Counted from the first letter of the stretch, positions 46,536 through 56,223 are shown. The stretch is DNA of 64,000 bases from Mariniflexile fucanivorans (GCF_004341235.1 NZ_SLUP01000005.1:62001-126000), one strand, 5' to 3'. Translations and numbers: made by a program. The notes: a model not told the origin generated them from the letters alone.

Positions 46536-46540
46536 AAAAA

Positions 46541-46957
46541 TCAAATTATAAATACTTGGTCTAGAACCTGAATATCGGCGACCAAATTGGGTGGAGAGTA
46601 ATCTTTATGTGGACTTACTTGTTTCGCTAACCCTTCAAAGAGATTAACAAATGCGTAAGCGCTTGTTGTAATAAAAAGTTGTTGTTGGAAATTTAAATCA
46701 TCGAAAGTTGAAACTTTTAATTCATCTTGACCTTTAACAAGCTTCACTTCATCTTTACAACAGGTGTTTTTTGTAATAGCTTCTTGAGCCATTCCCGAAG
46801 TACCCATATCGCATTTTTGCGCTTCAGTAAATAATGCAACATCTACTAAAACATCGCCACAGTAATGTTTTTCAATAGTAAAAGACACTGTTGAAAACAA
46901 GACAAGCAACGCCAAAAGCACCGAAAAACTTTTATGTAAAAACCGTTTTATCACCAT
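46541..46957 (-). CDS. HYC_CC_PP family protein
   Basis: From ATG 46957 the protein has 138 residues with a signal peptide or membrane segment (about 8-28). The mature part shows the three hallmarks of this Bacteroidota family: HYC (EKHYCGDVL), CC (NTCCKDE) and PP (YSPPNL). Function is unknown, but it repeatedly goes with HMA and TonB-receptor genes for metals, as here. A 12-codon extension from 46993 is less likely because it adds charge before the signal. First gene of the metal group in this direction. Confidence 0.85.
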   Translation of the reverse strand: MVIKRFLHKSFSVLLALLVLFSTVSFTIEKHYCGDVLVDVALFTEAQKCDMGTSGMAQEAITKNTCCKDEVKLVKGQDELKVSTFDDLNFQQQLFITTSAYAFVNLFEGLAKQVSPHKDYSPPNLVADIQVLDQVFII

Positions 46958-47011
46958 GCAAAAGTACAAAAAATTAAAAAAATGCGTCTTCATTTACAAA
47001 ATGATTAACAT

Positions 47012-47440
47012 TTAGTTCCTAAGTTTATGATAGTAAAATGCAGGTAATAAAAGAATTAGGATAATAGGTTGAATTAAAAATCGGCGTAAATTAAAAAACA
47101 AATAATAATCTTCATGCCTAGGGTTAATTACAAAATACAAATAAATTGCTATTAAAATTACAAATGCAAAAGCGTAACTAAGTGCGGAAAATTTAATAAT
47201 ACTTTTATCTTTAAAAACCACGTACAATATTCCTAATGAAATAATAGTATTCAAAAAATATCGCAGTGAAGTAAATAATGTCAATTTAAAAATTTCGCGT
47301 CTTGGACTATCAATATACAAATAGTCGTTTTGAAAAAACGTTAAATAGGGGTCGTAAAACAAGTCGTTTTCAAAAAGTCGGATTAAAATTAAAAATCCAA
47401 CCAAAACACTAAGTAATAAATATTTAGTTAGTTTTTGCAT
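47012..47440 (-). CDS. Exosortase F system-associated protein
   Basis: Predicted 142 residues with four membrane helices (about 7-25, 55-75, 85-107, 120-137). It carries the NDLFYDPYLTFFQNDY and PRREIFKLTLFTSLRYFLN segments of the family that accompanies XrtF. Its start overlaps the end of xrtF by 17 bp. The role in the exosortase system is unknown. Confidence 0.85.
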   Translation of the reverse strand: MQKLTKYLLLSVLVGFLILIRLFENDLFYDPYLTFFQNDYLYIDSPRREIFKLTLFTSLRYFLNTIISLGILYVVFKDKSIIKFSALSYAFAFVILIAIYLYFVINPRHEDYYLFFNLRRFLIQPIILILLLPAFYYHKLRN

Positions 47441-47984
47441 GTGTATTTTTTAATTTAGAAAATCGATTTACCCAAAATATCCACAATAAAAATACTAATC
47501 CGTAAATAATACCTGGAAATACAACACTGTGAAAAATAACCTGATGTTCTGGGTAATGATACAACAACAAACTTAATAGCACGATACGCAACAAGTTTAC
47601 GGTATAAATTAAAACACTACCCGATAAAATATAAAAAAAAGTGGTTTTTACTTGTGAAGAAAATGCCATAATAAATGACACAAATAAGATAATTACACTA
47701 ATGGAATTACAACCTTCAATTACACGTGCAATATAGCCGCCATTTAAAATCACTTTCATTGAAGGCTCATTTGGATGCGGTAACATTTGCACCTTATAAC
47801 CCAAAACATGCAATAGCTCTTCACTTTGAATTGCAACTAAGTGCGTCATGAAATCGGGGTAATACTTGCTTCCATCAGAAAATTGTAAGTAAAATTTATA
47901 GGCTACAGATAGTACTATATACACCAACAAAAATGTGGCTATAAATTTTATGACTAACTTGTATTTAACTAAAAGTGCTTTCAA
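47424..47984 (-). CDS. xrtF: Exosortase family protein XrtF
   Basis: Predicted 186 residues with about five membrane helices. The exosortase catalytic set is present: Cys in EGCNSISV, Arg in NLLRIVLLS and His in FHSVVFPG. Exosortases cut and sort proteins with PEP-CTERM-like tails. XrtF is the flavobacterial form. No gene encoding such a tail was noticed in this window. Starts at ATG 47984, divergent from the GAF protein gene. Confidence 0.9.
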   Translation of the reverse strand: MKALLVKYKLVIKFIATFLLVYIVLSVAYKFYLQFSDGSKYYPDFMTHLVAIQSEELLHVLGYKVQMLPHPNEPSMKVILNGGYIARVIEGCNSISVIILFVSFIMAFSSQVKTTFFYILSGSVLIYTVNLLRIVLLSLLLYHYPEHQVIFHSVVFPGIIYGLVFLLWIFWVNRFSKLKNTHAKTN

Positions 47985-48077
47985 AAAAAATTATCCGTTT
48001 TTACAAGGTTAAAATTATGCAAAGCAAATATATAATTCATCGCTTTTTAAATACTTTTACCAAAACTTTTGAATTTT

Positions 48078-48533
48078 ATGACTTTTGAGCAACTAAAACC
48101 CCAAGTAGAAACTATTGTTTTAAACTCTGAAAAAACAGTTGATAAACGACTTTTAAATATTTGCGAACTCCTTGAAAAGCACATAGCACATTACAATTGG
48201 GTGGGTTTTTATTTTAGAAATGGTAACAAAGAAGAGTTAAAACTTGGCCCTTATGTGGGTGCACCAACCGACCACACCATCATCCCTTTTGGGAAAGGTA
48301 TTTGCGGACAAGTAGCCGTTAGCAACCAAAATTTTGTGGTTCCCGATGTGGCTGCTCAAGACAACTACATAGCTTGTAGCATCACGGTTAAGGCTGAAAT
48401 TGTGATTCCCATTTTTGTAAATGGTGAAAATATTGGACAGATTGATATCGATTCGAATACACCGGATCCCTTTACCGAAGCTGACGAACGTTTTCTAGAA
48501 TTTGTTTGCGCACAAGTTGCTGCAATACTTTAA
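48078..48533 (+). CDS. GAF domain protein, free methionine-(R)-sulfoxide reductase type
   Basis: From ATG 48078 the protein has 151 residues, all one GAF domain. It keeps NWVGFYF, GKGICGQVA with a Cys, DNYIACS with a second Cys, and the GQIDIDS end segment of the fRMsr family. These enzymes reduce free methionine-R-sulfoxide. One of the usual three cysteines was not found in the expected place, so activity is uncertain. It is divergent from xrtF, a pairing seen in Flavobacteriaceae. Confidence 0.8.
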   Translation: MTFEQLKPQVETIVLNSEKTVDKRLLNICELLEKHIAHYNWVGFYFRNGNKEELKLGPYVGAPTDHTIIPFGKGICGQVAVSNQNFVVPDVAAQDNYIACSITVKAEIVIPIFVNGENIGQIDIDSNTPDPFTEADERFLEFVCAQVAAIL

Positions 48534-48606
48534 AAGAAGAAATCCAAAAAATTAAATACCAAATTCCAAGAACTAACGGGATTTAAATGTTTTAAAACCT
48601 ATTGGT

Positions 48607-48648
48607 ATTTGGAATTTGTTTTTTGGGATTTGGAATTTGTTTTTTGGG
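48607..48648 (+). repeat. Tandem 21-bp duplication, dispersed AT-rich repeat
   Basis: Two exact 21-bp units (48607-48627 and 48628-48648) begin ATTTGGAATTTG and end TTTTTTGGG. The same word in reverse is at 36574-36591. An upstream half (ATACCAAATTCCAA, about 48557-48570) can pair with it, giving a large stem. Located between the GAF gene and purH. Confidence 0.75.
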
Positions 48649-48719
48649 GATTTTAAAACACTTCATAAAAAAAATCAGATTTACTTAAAAAATCATCTCG
48701 TTTTTTGCTTTATAAACAC

Positions 48720-48748
48720 TTGTATATTAGTTGAAATAACTACTTTTG
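48720..48748 (+). promoter_or_regulatory. Promoter of purH
   Basis: TTG (48720-48722) and TACTTTTG (48741-48748) with 18 bases between match the Bacteroidota -33 and -7 elements, 24 bases before the purH ATG. Confidence 0.6.
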
Positions 48749-48772
48749 CAACTTCAAATTTAGATTTAAAAA

Positions 48773-50305
48773 ATGAGCAACGAAAAAACAGTAAAATCTG
48801 CATTAATTTCCGTTTTTAGTAAAGATGGATTAGAACCAATTGTTAGAAAACTAAACGAGCAAGGTGTAACCATTTATTCCACTGGTGGTACTGAAACATT
48901 TATTAACGATTTAGGCATTGATGTGGTTCCTGTAGAAGAAGTTACGTCGTACCCATCTATACTTGGTGGTCGTGTAAAAACATTACACCCTAAAGTATTT
49001 GGAGGTATTTTAAACAGACAAAACCATGCTGGTGATGTTGCTGAAATGGAATCTTTTGAAATCCCTCAAATTGATGTGGTTATTGTAGATTTATATCCGT
49101 TTGAAAAAACAGTAGCTTCTGGTGCCAGCGCTCAAGATATTATTGAAAAAATTGACATAGGTGGCATTTCTTTAATTAGAGCTGCCGCTAAAAACTTTGC
49201 CGATGTTATTTGTGTAGCTTCGGTTGATGATTATGCTGAGTTTTTAAGTTTAATTTCAGAAAACAACGGAAGCATCTCAGAAGAAAACAGAAAGCGTTTT
49301 GCTGGAAAAGCGTTTAATGTATCATCGCATTATGACACTGCTATTTTTAATTACTTCAACAGAAACAATGAAGAAACCGTTTTAAAAATTAGCGAAACCA
49401 ACGGAAACATATTGCGTTACGGTGAAAACCCACACCAAAAAGGATTTTTCTTTGGCGATTTTGATGCCATGTTCACTAAATTGAACGGTAAAGAATTAAG
49501 TTACAATAATTTATTAGATGTTGATGCTGCTGTAAACTTAATTAACGAGTTTAAAGGTGAAACTCCAACATTTGCTATATTAAAACACAATAACGCTTGT
49601 GGTTTTGCACAAAACAACACTATCCACCAAGCGTATGTTGATGCTTTAGCAGGAGATCCTGTTTCTGCTTTTGGTGGCGTTTTAATTAGTAATACAGAAA
49701 TTGACAAAGCTACTGCTGAAGAAATTAGTAGTTTATTTTGTGAAGTTGTTATTGCTCCTTCATACAATGCGGAAGCTTTAGAAATACTAAAAGGAAAGAA
49801 AAATAGAATCATCTTAATTTTAAATGATGTTGAATTACCACAAACCAACGTAAGAAGTTGTTTGAATGGCGTTTTAGTTCAAGACAGAAATAACGTTACA
49901 GACACTATTGAAGGTTTAACATACGTTACTAACACTAAACCATCTCAAAACGATTTGGACGATTTAATATTTGCTTCAAAAATTTGTAAGCACACCAAAT
50001 CGAATACGATCGTTTTAGTGAAAAACAAAAAATTATTAGCTAGCGGAACAGGACAAACCAGTCGTGTTGATGCTTTAGAACAAGCTATCCACAAAGCAAA
50101 AACCTTTAATTTCGATTTAAACGGTGCGGTTATGGCGAGTGATGCGTTTTTTCCGTTTCCAGATTGTGTTGAAATTGCAAAAAATGCAGGTATAACGGCG
50201 GTTATTCAACCAGGTGGTTCTATTAAAGACCAATTGAGTATTGATTATTGCAATGAAAACGGTGTGGCTATGGTGATGACAGGCACACGCCATTTTAAAC
50301 ATTAA
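48773..50305 (+). CDS. purH: Bifunctional AICAR formyltransferase / IMP cyclohydrolase PurH
   Basis: Predicted 510 residues. The IMP cyclohydrolase (MGS-like) domain is at about 1-150, with GGRVKTLHPKVFGGIL. The AICAR transformylase domain follows, with RYGENPHQ, the KHNNACG segment holding the catalytic Lys-His, and the PGGSIKD end block. It catalyses the last two steps of IMP synthesis. ATG 48773 follows a good promoter. A dispersed repeat (copy C) lies downstream, before mreB. Confidence 0.97.
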   Translation: MSNEKTVKSALISVFSKDGLEPIVRKLNEQGVTIYSTGGTETFINDLGIDVVPVEEVTSYPSILGGRVKTLHPKVFGGILNRQNHAGDVAEMESFEIPQIDVVIVDLYPFEKTVASGASAQDIIEKIDIGGISLIRAAAKNFADVICVASVDDYAEFLSLISENNGSISEENRKRFAGKAFNVSSHYDTAIFNYFNRNNEETVLKISETNGNILRYGENPHQKGFFFGDFDAMFTKLNGKELSYNNLLDVDAAVNLINEFKGETPTFAILKHNNACGFAQNNTIHQAYVDALAGDPVSAFGGVLISNTEIDKATAEEISSLFCEVVIAPSYNAEALEILKGKKNRIILILNDVELPQTNVRSCLNGVLVQDRNNVTDTIEGLTYVTNTKPSQNDLDDLIFASKICKHTKSNTIVLVKNKKLLASGTGQTSRVDALEQAIHKAKTFNFDLNGAVMASDAFFPFPDCVEIAKNAGITAVIQPGGSIKDQLSIDYCNENGVAMVMTGTRHFKH

Positions 50306-50339
50306 TTTTTAATTGTTAATTACTAATTGTAATTGTTTC

Positions 50340-50427
50340 GCGTTAGGGATTGAAGTGGAAAGCCCACAGCGAGGCACGAGCGAGGACTTGTAACGCAAAG
50401 CCCGACCCGATAGGGTAACGCCCTAAA
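50340..50427 (-). repeat. Dispersed intergenic repeat, copy C
   Basis: In reverse orientation to copies A and B: begins GCGTTAGGGATTGAAG and ends GACCCGATAGGGTAACGCCC. It contains a GC-rich inner part (GCGAGGCACGAGCGAGG) that the shorter copy B lacks. Placed between purH and mreB. Confidence 0.8.
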
Positions 50428-50566
50428 TATAATCGCTAAAATGCATAAAAAGAATTGACTAGTGACTTTTATAAAAATAAGAGTTCTATGAAACATTAAA
50501 ATATTTATTAACTTTTATTACATTTACGGAATCCGTTTATTAAACCTCTAATATCATTTATAGCTT

Positions 50567-51595
50567 ATGGGCTTTTTTGACTTCTTAACCGAAGAAATTG
50601 CAATAGATTTAGGTACTGCAAATACACTTATTATACATAACGACAAGGTTGTGGTTGATGCCCCTTCCATTGTTGCTCGCGATAGAATTTCTGGTAAAAT
50701 TATTGCCGTCGGTCAAGAGGCAAGTTTGATGCAGGGAAAAACGCATGAAAATATTAAAACCATTCGCCCATTAAAAGATGGTGTTATTGCCGATTTTGAT
50801 GCTTCGGAACAAATGATAAGTATGTTTATTAAAAACATACCTGCCTTAAAAAAGAAGTTCTTTACACCTGCGCTTCGTATGGTAGTTTGTATTCCATCGG
50901 GTATTACAGAAGTTGAGATGCGTGCTGTAAAAGAAAGTGCGGAGCGTGTAAACGGTAAAGAAGTATATTTAATACACGAACCTATGGCTGCGGCTATTGG
51001 TATTGGTGTTGATATTATGCAACCTAAAGGAAATATGGTGGTGGATATAGGTGGTGGTACTACCGAAATTGCGGTGATTGCACTAGGTGGTATTGTATGT
51101 GATAAATCGGTTAAAATTGCAGGTGACGTTTTTACGAACGATATTGTTTATTACATGCGTACACAACATAACCTTTATGTAGGTGAGCGTACTGCTGAAA
51201 AAATAAAAATTCAGATTGGTGCTGCTACCGAAGATTTAGATTTACCTCCAGAAGATATGAGCGTTCAAGGGCGTGATTTATTGACTGGTAAACCTAAGCA
51301 AGTATCTATTTCTTTTAGAGAAATTGCGAAAGCGTTAGATAAATCTATTTTACGTATTGAAGATGCGGTTATGGAAACCTTATCGCAAACACCTCCAGAA
51401 TTGGCTGCGGATATATACAATACCGGTATTTATTTAGCTGGTGGTGGTTCTATGCTACGTGGATTGGACAAACGTTTGTCACAAAAAACAGACCTTCCGG
51501 TTTATATAGCAGAAGACCCTTTAAGAGCGGTAGTAAGAGGCACTGGGATAACCCTTAAAAATTTAGCCAAATACAAAAGCGTCTTGATTAAATAG
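50567..51595 (+). CDS. mreB: Rod shape-determining protein MreB
   Basis: Predicted 342 residues of the actin fold: phosphate-1 segment DLGTANTLI (about 14-22), phosphate-2 VVDIGGGTTEIAV, and adenosine loop YLAGGGSMLRGL. It polymerises at the inner membrane and guides the elongation machinery. First gene of mreB-mreC-mreD-mrdA-rodA; the gap to mreC is 11 bases. Confidence 0.97.
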   Translation: MGFFDFLTEEIAIDLGTANTLIIHNDKVVVDAPSIVARDRISGKIIAVGQEASLMQGKTHENIKTIRPLKDGVIADFDASEQMISMFIKNIPALKKKFFTPALRMVVCIPSGITEVEMRAVKESAERVNGKEVYLIHEPMAAAIGIGVDIMQPKGNMVVDIGGGTTEIAVIALGGIVCDKSVKIAGDVFTNDIVYYMRTQHNLYVGERTAEKIKIQIGAATEDLDLPPEDMSVQGRDLLTGKPKQVSISFREIAKALDKSILRIEDAVMETLSQTPPELAADIYNTGIYLAGGGSMLRGLDKRLSQKTDLPVYIAEDPLRAVVRGTGITLKNLAKYKSVLIK

Positions 51596-51606
51596 GCTTA
51601 TAGAAC

Positions 51607-52431
51607 ATGCAACAAATTATTAATTTTATAATAAGAAACAAAAACTTTTTGTTGTCCTTGTTGCTGTTTTCTATTTCTATGGTTTTTACCATTCAAACAC
51701 ATTCTTACCATAAAAGTAGGTTTATTAATTCTGCCAATTTTTTAACGGGAGGTATTTACAATTCCATTAATAATTTTACGGGTTATTTAAGTTTGAAATC
51801 TCAAAACCAAGTATTGGCTGAAGAAAATAGCCGTTTAAAAATGCTGCTTTTTAATTCTGAAAGCAAAAAAGATTCTACTTATTTAGATACCGTTAGTTAC
51901 AATGGCACCTATAAATTTACGTTAGCAAACGTTATTAGGAACACCTATTCTGGCACCAACAACGTCCTACTTTTAAACCGAGGAAAAAACGATGGTTTGA
52001 AACAAGATTTAGGCGTTATAAGTTCCAAAGGTATTGTAGGTATTATTGATGGTACTAGCAAACACTATGCAACCGTTATTTCGGTGCTGAATACCATAAA
52101 TAAAATTAGTGCACAACTAAAAAAAACAAACCATTTTGGTACGCTTTATTGGGATGCTAAATCACCAAATTTTATTCAATTAACAGATATTCCCAAAATA
52201 GCACCCATAGTAAAAGGGGATACTATTATTACATCGGGAAGATCATCCATATTCCCTAAAGGCATACCTATAGGGATTATAAATGATTTTAAGTTAGATG
52301 CTGCCGAAAACTATTATGAAATAAACATTAAACTGTTTAATGATATGACCAATCTTGAACATGTTTATACCATTGAGAACATTGATACCGCTGAAATTGA
52401 CTCATTACTAAATAAAAACACCGATGAATAA
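51607..52431 (+). CDS. mreC: Rod shape-determining protein MreC
   Basis: Predicted 274 residues. One membrane helix (about 13-30), a coiled coil (about 62-90, QNQVLAEENSRLKMLLF) and a periplasmic double beta-barrel (about 105-260). MreC links MreB and MreD to penicillin-binding protein 2. Its end overlaps mreD by 8 bp. Confidence 0.93.
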   Translation: MQQIINFIIRNKNFLLSLLLFSISMVFTIQTHSYHKSRFINSANFLTGGIYNSINNFTGYLSLKSQNQVLAEENSRLKMLLFNSESKKDSTYLDTVSYNGTYKFTLANVIRNTYSGTNNVLLLNRGKNDGLKQDLGVISSKGIVGIIDGTSKHYATVISVLNTINKISAQLKKTNHFGTLYWDAKSPNFIQLTDIPKIAPIVKGDTIITSGRSSIFPKGIPIGIINDFKLDAAENYYEINIKLFNDMTNLEHVYTIENIDTAEIDSLLNKNTDE

Positions 52432-52930
52432 CTCTGTGTTTTTACATATTGCGCGTTTTATATCATTGGTTTTTTTACAAGTGGTCTTGTTTAATCATAT
52501 TAATTTTTTGGGCTACATTAACCCGTATATCTACATTATGTTTATTGCGTTGTTCCCTGTAAAAAACAACCGCTTTATTATTATTTTTTTAAGTTTCTTC
52601 ATAGGATTAACAATCGATGTATTTTCAGATACTGGAGGTATTCATGCAGCAGCTTGTGTATTCATTGCTTATGTAAGACCATTGATATTAAAATTTTCTT
52701 TTGGTATGATTTACGACCATCAAACCATTAAATTTAACACCGTTGAATTCGGCGAAAAACTAACCTATTTAACCATACTCACGTTGTTGCATCACTTTAT
52801 GTTATTCTTTTTAGAAATGTTTAGCGTTTCACAAATAATATTAGTGCTTCAAAAAACGTTATTCTCAAGTATTTTTACTATTTTATTAATCTTAATAGTA
52901 ACCATTATTTTTAGTAAAAAAACTAAATGA
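52424..52930 (+). CDS. mreD: Rod shape-determining protein MreD
   Basis: Predicted 168 residues, almost all in membrane helices (about five). It contains the FSDTGGIHAAACVFIAY segment. It is a partner of MreC in the elongasome. Assigned chiefly from position between mreC and mrdA (overlaps of 8 and 4 bp) and hydrophobic profile, since the family is weakly conserved. Confidence 0.85.
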   Translation: MNNSVFLHIARFISLVFLQVVLFNHINFLGYINPYIYIMFIALFPVKNNRFIIIFLSFFIGLTIDVFSDTGGIHAAACVFIAYVRPLILKFSFGMIYDHQTIKFNTVEFGEKLTYLTILTLLHHFMLFFLEMFSVSQIILVLQKTLFSSIFTILLILIVTIIFSKKTK

Positions 52931-54903
52931 GAAGATTCTTACTTGTTGGTGCCATAGCTGCTGTTGGGCTTATATTTATATCCAGACTTTTTTATTTACA
53001 AATCCATGAAGGTGGCATTCTAGATTTGTATGAAGACAATGCTATTAGAAAAGTTTATGACTACCCCAAACGTGGTTTTGTTTTTGACAGGAACGGTGAG
53101 TTATTGGTTTCAAACCAACCGTCGTACGATGTTATGTTTATTCCGCGCGAAGTTAAACCTTTAGATACTTTAGAGTTTTGTAAACTATTAAAAATTGAAA
53201 AGTCCAGATTCAAAGAAATTTTTGAAAAAGCATATCATTATTCCCCTTGGTTGCCTTCCGTTTTTATTCCGCATTTATCCAAAGAAGATTATGCTAGTTT
53301 ACAAGAAAAAATGCGAAAATTCGAAGGTTTTTATATTCAGAAACGTTCTTTAAGACATTACGAAACTTCCATTGGCGCCAATGTTTTAGGTGATATTGGT
53401 GAGGTGAATGATGCTATTATTGCCCGAGATCCTTATTATAAAATGGGCGACCTTATTGGAAAACAGGGTATTGAAACATCATACGAAAAAACATTACGTG
53501 GTGTAAAAGGTATTAAATTTATTCAAAAAGATAGATTTAACAGAGATTTAGGCCCGTATAAGGACGGCATTTATGATACCCTACCCAAACCTGGTAGCGA
53601 TATTACCATTACAATTGATGCCAAGTTACAAGCCTACGGCGAGCTGCTTATGCAAAACAAACATGGTGGTATTATTGCCATAGAACCTAGTAGTGGCGAA
53701 ATTTTAGCGATGGTTTCTACACCTACCTACAATCCTAATTTATTAGTGGGCCGTCAACGATCTGTAAATTTCTCAAAATTATATAACGATAGTATTAACA
53801 AGCCTTTATATGACAGAGGCCTTCAAGCCATGTACCCGCCTGGGTCGCCATTTAAAATTTTAAATGCGCTTATTGGCTTACAGGAAGGAGTGGTAACCAC
53901 CGAAGATCGTTTTTCCTGTAACCACGGGTACAGTTACGGCGGCCGAAAAATGGGATGCCATTCACATGCAAGTCCGTTAAATATGAATGGTGGTATTTAC
54001 AATTCTTGTAATGCCTATTTTGCTAATGTGTACCGAAGAATTATTGATAAGACAAAGGATCCTGCGGTGGGTATGGATATATGGAGTAACCATGTTAAGA
54101 GTTTTGGTTTAGGCAATTATTTAAATAATGATTTATCGGTTGGACAACCTGGAAAAATTCCAAACAGCAAAACATACGACCAACTTTATGGTGAACATAG
54201 ATGGGGAAGCACCTTTAACTTGTCAAACGCTATTGGACAAGGTGAGGTATTAACAACACCCATTCAATTAGCAAATATGACAGCAGCTATTGCTAACCGG
54301 GGTTACTACTTCACGCCCCATATCATAAAACATATTGAAGGCCATACTATTGATGCGAAGTACACAACACCAAACCACACCACTATAAACAAAGAACATT
54401 TTGAGCCTATTGTACAGGGTATGTTTGATGTTTACAACCACGGTACTGCGGCAGGTGTACAAGTAAAGGGTATTGAAATTTGTGGAAAAACAGGTACTGC
54501 TGAAAACTTTATAAAAATTAATGGTGAACGCATGCAACTTACAGACCATTCTATTTTTATAGCTTTTGCCCCTAAAGACAACCCAAAAATAGCATTGGCC
54601 ATATTTGTTGAAAATGGATATTTTGGTGCTAGATTTGCCGGTAAAATAGCCAGTTTAATGGTTGAAAAATATATAAACGATACAATTACCAGACCAGATC
54701 TGGAAAACTGGGTTTTAAGATATTCTTTAGAACATGAGTATGCTAAACCATATTCTGGAGAACCTTTTGGAATTAACAGAAATTCAACTTTAGACCCTAT
54801 TAGCGAACCAGAATACCTAGAGCTCAAAGAACTATTGAACAAAATAAATAGTAAGTCAAGAAACCCTGAGGATATAAAGAAAAACCAAGGTGCTAATTTA
54901 TAA
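52927..54903 (+). CDS. mrdA: Penicillin-binding protein 2 (elongation transpeptidase)
   Basis: Predicted 658 residues. A membrane helix (about 5-25), a pedestal domain with RGFVFDRNGELLVSN, and the transpeptidase domain (about 225-605). Catalytic motifs are PPGSPFK (SxxK), NSCNAYF (SxN) and CGKTGTAE (KTG). It cross-links peptidoglycan during elongation together with RodA. The C-terminal 50 residues are polar. Position between mreD and rodA fits its role. Confidence 0.96.
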   Translation: MRRFLLVGAIAAVGLIFISRLFYLQIHEGGILDLYEDNAIRKVYDYPKRGFVFDRNGELLVSNQPSYDVMFIPREVKPLDTLEFCKLLKIEKSRFKEIFEKAYHYSPWLPSVFIPHLSKEDYASLQEKMRKFEGFYIQKRSLRHYETSIGANVLGDIGEVNDAIIARDPYYKMGDLIGKQGIETSYEKTLRGVKGIKFIQKDRFNRDLGPYKDGIYDTLPKPGSDITITIDAKLQAYGELLMQNKHGGIIAIEPSSGEILAMVSTPTYNPNLLVGRQRSVNFSKLYNDSINKPLYDRGLQAMYPPGSPFKILNALIGLQEGVVTTEDRFSCNHGYSYGGRKMGCHSHASPLNMNGGIYNSCNAYFANVYRRIIDKTKDPAVGMDIWSNHVKSFGLGNYLNNDLSVGQPGKIPNSKTYDQLYGEHRWGSTFNLSNAIGQGEVLTTPIQLANMTAAIANRGYYFTPHIIKHIEGHTIDAKYTTPNHTTINKEHFEPIVQGMFDVYNHGTAAGVQVKGIEICGKTGTAENFIKINGERMQLTDHSIFIAFAPKDNPKIALAIFVENGYFGARFAGKIASLMVEKYINDTITRPDLENWVLRYSLEHEYAKPYSGEPFGINRNSTLDPISEPEYLELKELLNKINSKSRNPEDIKKNQGANL

Positions 54904-54943
54904 ACAACATTAACAAATTTTATAACCAGTTGAACAAAAAACA

Positions 54944-56218
54944 ATGGTAGAAGCAGGTAGATATTATAAATTTGATTGGTTAACAATTATCCTATTCTTC
55001 ATCCTAGTGGGTTTTGGATGGTTAAATATAGTGTCGGCTTCACATTCAGGAGATACCATAAATTACTTTGATTTTTCGCAACCCTATGGAAAACAACTCA
55101 TGTTTATCTTTATGACCATAGGGCTTATAGTCCTTATTTTAGCAATAGAATCCAAGTTCTATGAACGCTTTGCCAGTGTAATATACATCGTTTCCATGTT
55201 ATCGCTGGTGGGCTTATTTGTTTTTGGGAAAAGCGTTAACGGTGCCACATCTTGGTATGGTATTGGCGGCATGACGTTGCAACCCAGTGAGTTTGCAAAA
55301 GCCGCCACAGCCCTCGCCGTTGCCAAATATGTAAGTGATTTAAACACCGATATTAACAGACTAAAAGACCAAATTTACGTTTTTGGCATTATCGCTATTC
55401 CAGCTATTTTGGTATTACTTCAAAAAGATGCCGGTAGTACCTTAGTATATGGTAGTTTTATTTTTGTATTATATAGAGAAGGATTATCGCCCATTTATTT
55501 AATTATCTTGTTCATGATAATTTTTATTAGTTTATGTTCCTTAAAATTCGGGGTCATCATAACATCTACTATAATTACCGTTCTGGTTTTGGGTTATCAT
55601 TTTACTAGAAGAAGAAAGCCGATTTTAATTCAACCAATTTCTATCATTTTAGTTAGTATTTTAGTTTCTTTCGGTATTCGTTATTTTTACGACAACATTT
55701 TGCCTTTCCATCAAAAAGATCGAATTACCATTTGGCTAAGTCTTGAAAAAGATCCTGTAAAACTAGAGCGCATGAAAAAAACCATCGCTTATAATTTAAA
55801 CGAATCTGAAAAAGCCATTAGCTCGGGCGGATTAACAGGAAAAGGTTTTTTAGAAGGTACCCGTACCACCGGAAAGTTTGTACCCGAACAACACACCGAT
55901 TATATTTTTAGCACCGTTGGTGAAGAATGGGGATTTGTTGGAAGTGCCGGTGTCGTCATAGTTTTTATATTATTGTTTCTTCGTATTCTGCATCTAGCCG
56001 AATTACAACGCTCGCAATTTAGCCGTATGTATGGCTATGCGGTTGCCTCTATATTTTTTATGCACTTTTTCATAAATATTGGTATGGTTATGGGCGTAAT
56101 TCCAACTATTGGTATTCCTTTACCCATGTTTAGTTATGGAGGCTCTGGACTTTGGGGGTTCGCCATCTTATTATTTATTTTTGTTAAGTTAGATTCCGAT
56201 AGGATTAACCAATGGTAA
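54944..56218 (+). CDS. rodA: Rod shape-determining SEDS glycosyltransferase RodA
   Basis: Predicted 424 residues with about ten membrane helices. SEDS hallmarks are LQPSEFAKAA, QKDAGS and the end block PMFSYGGSGLW. It polymerises glycan strands with penicillin-binding protein 2. It ends at TAA 56216-56218, just before the lipoprotein deformylase gene. Confidence 0.96.
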   Translation: MVEAGRYYKFDWLTIILFFILVGFGWLNIVSASHSGDTINYFDFSQPYGKQLMFIFMTIGLIVLILAIESKFYERFASVIYIVSMLSLVGLFVFGKSVNGATSWYGIGGMTLQPSEFAKAATALAVAKYVSDLNTDINRLKDQIYVFGIIAIPAILVLLQKDAGSTLVYGSFIFVLYREGLSPIYLIILFMIIFISLCSLKFGVIITSTIITVLVLGYHFTRRRKPILIQPISIILVSILVSFGIRYFYDNILPFHQKDRITIWLSLEKDPVKLERMKKTIAYNLNESEKAISSGGLTGKGFLEGTRTTGKFVPEQHTDYIFSTVGEEWGFVGSAGVVIVFILLFLRILHLAELQRSQFSRMYGYAVASIFFMHFFINIGMVMGVIPTIGIPLPMFSYGGSGLWGFAILLFIFVKLDSDRINQW

Positions 56219-56223
56219 GTTTG

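Noticed and set aside
46468-46536. N-terminal extension SFLRKQESVIRG of the HMA-MauE protein
   Set aside because: It is the translation of a dispersed palindromic repeat; the protein properly starts at ATG 46467 directly before the HMA domain.
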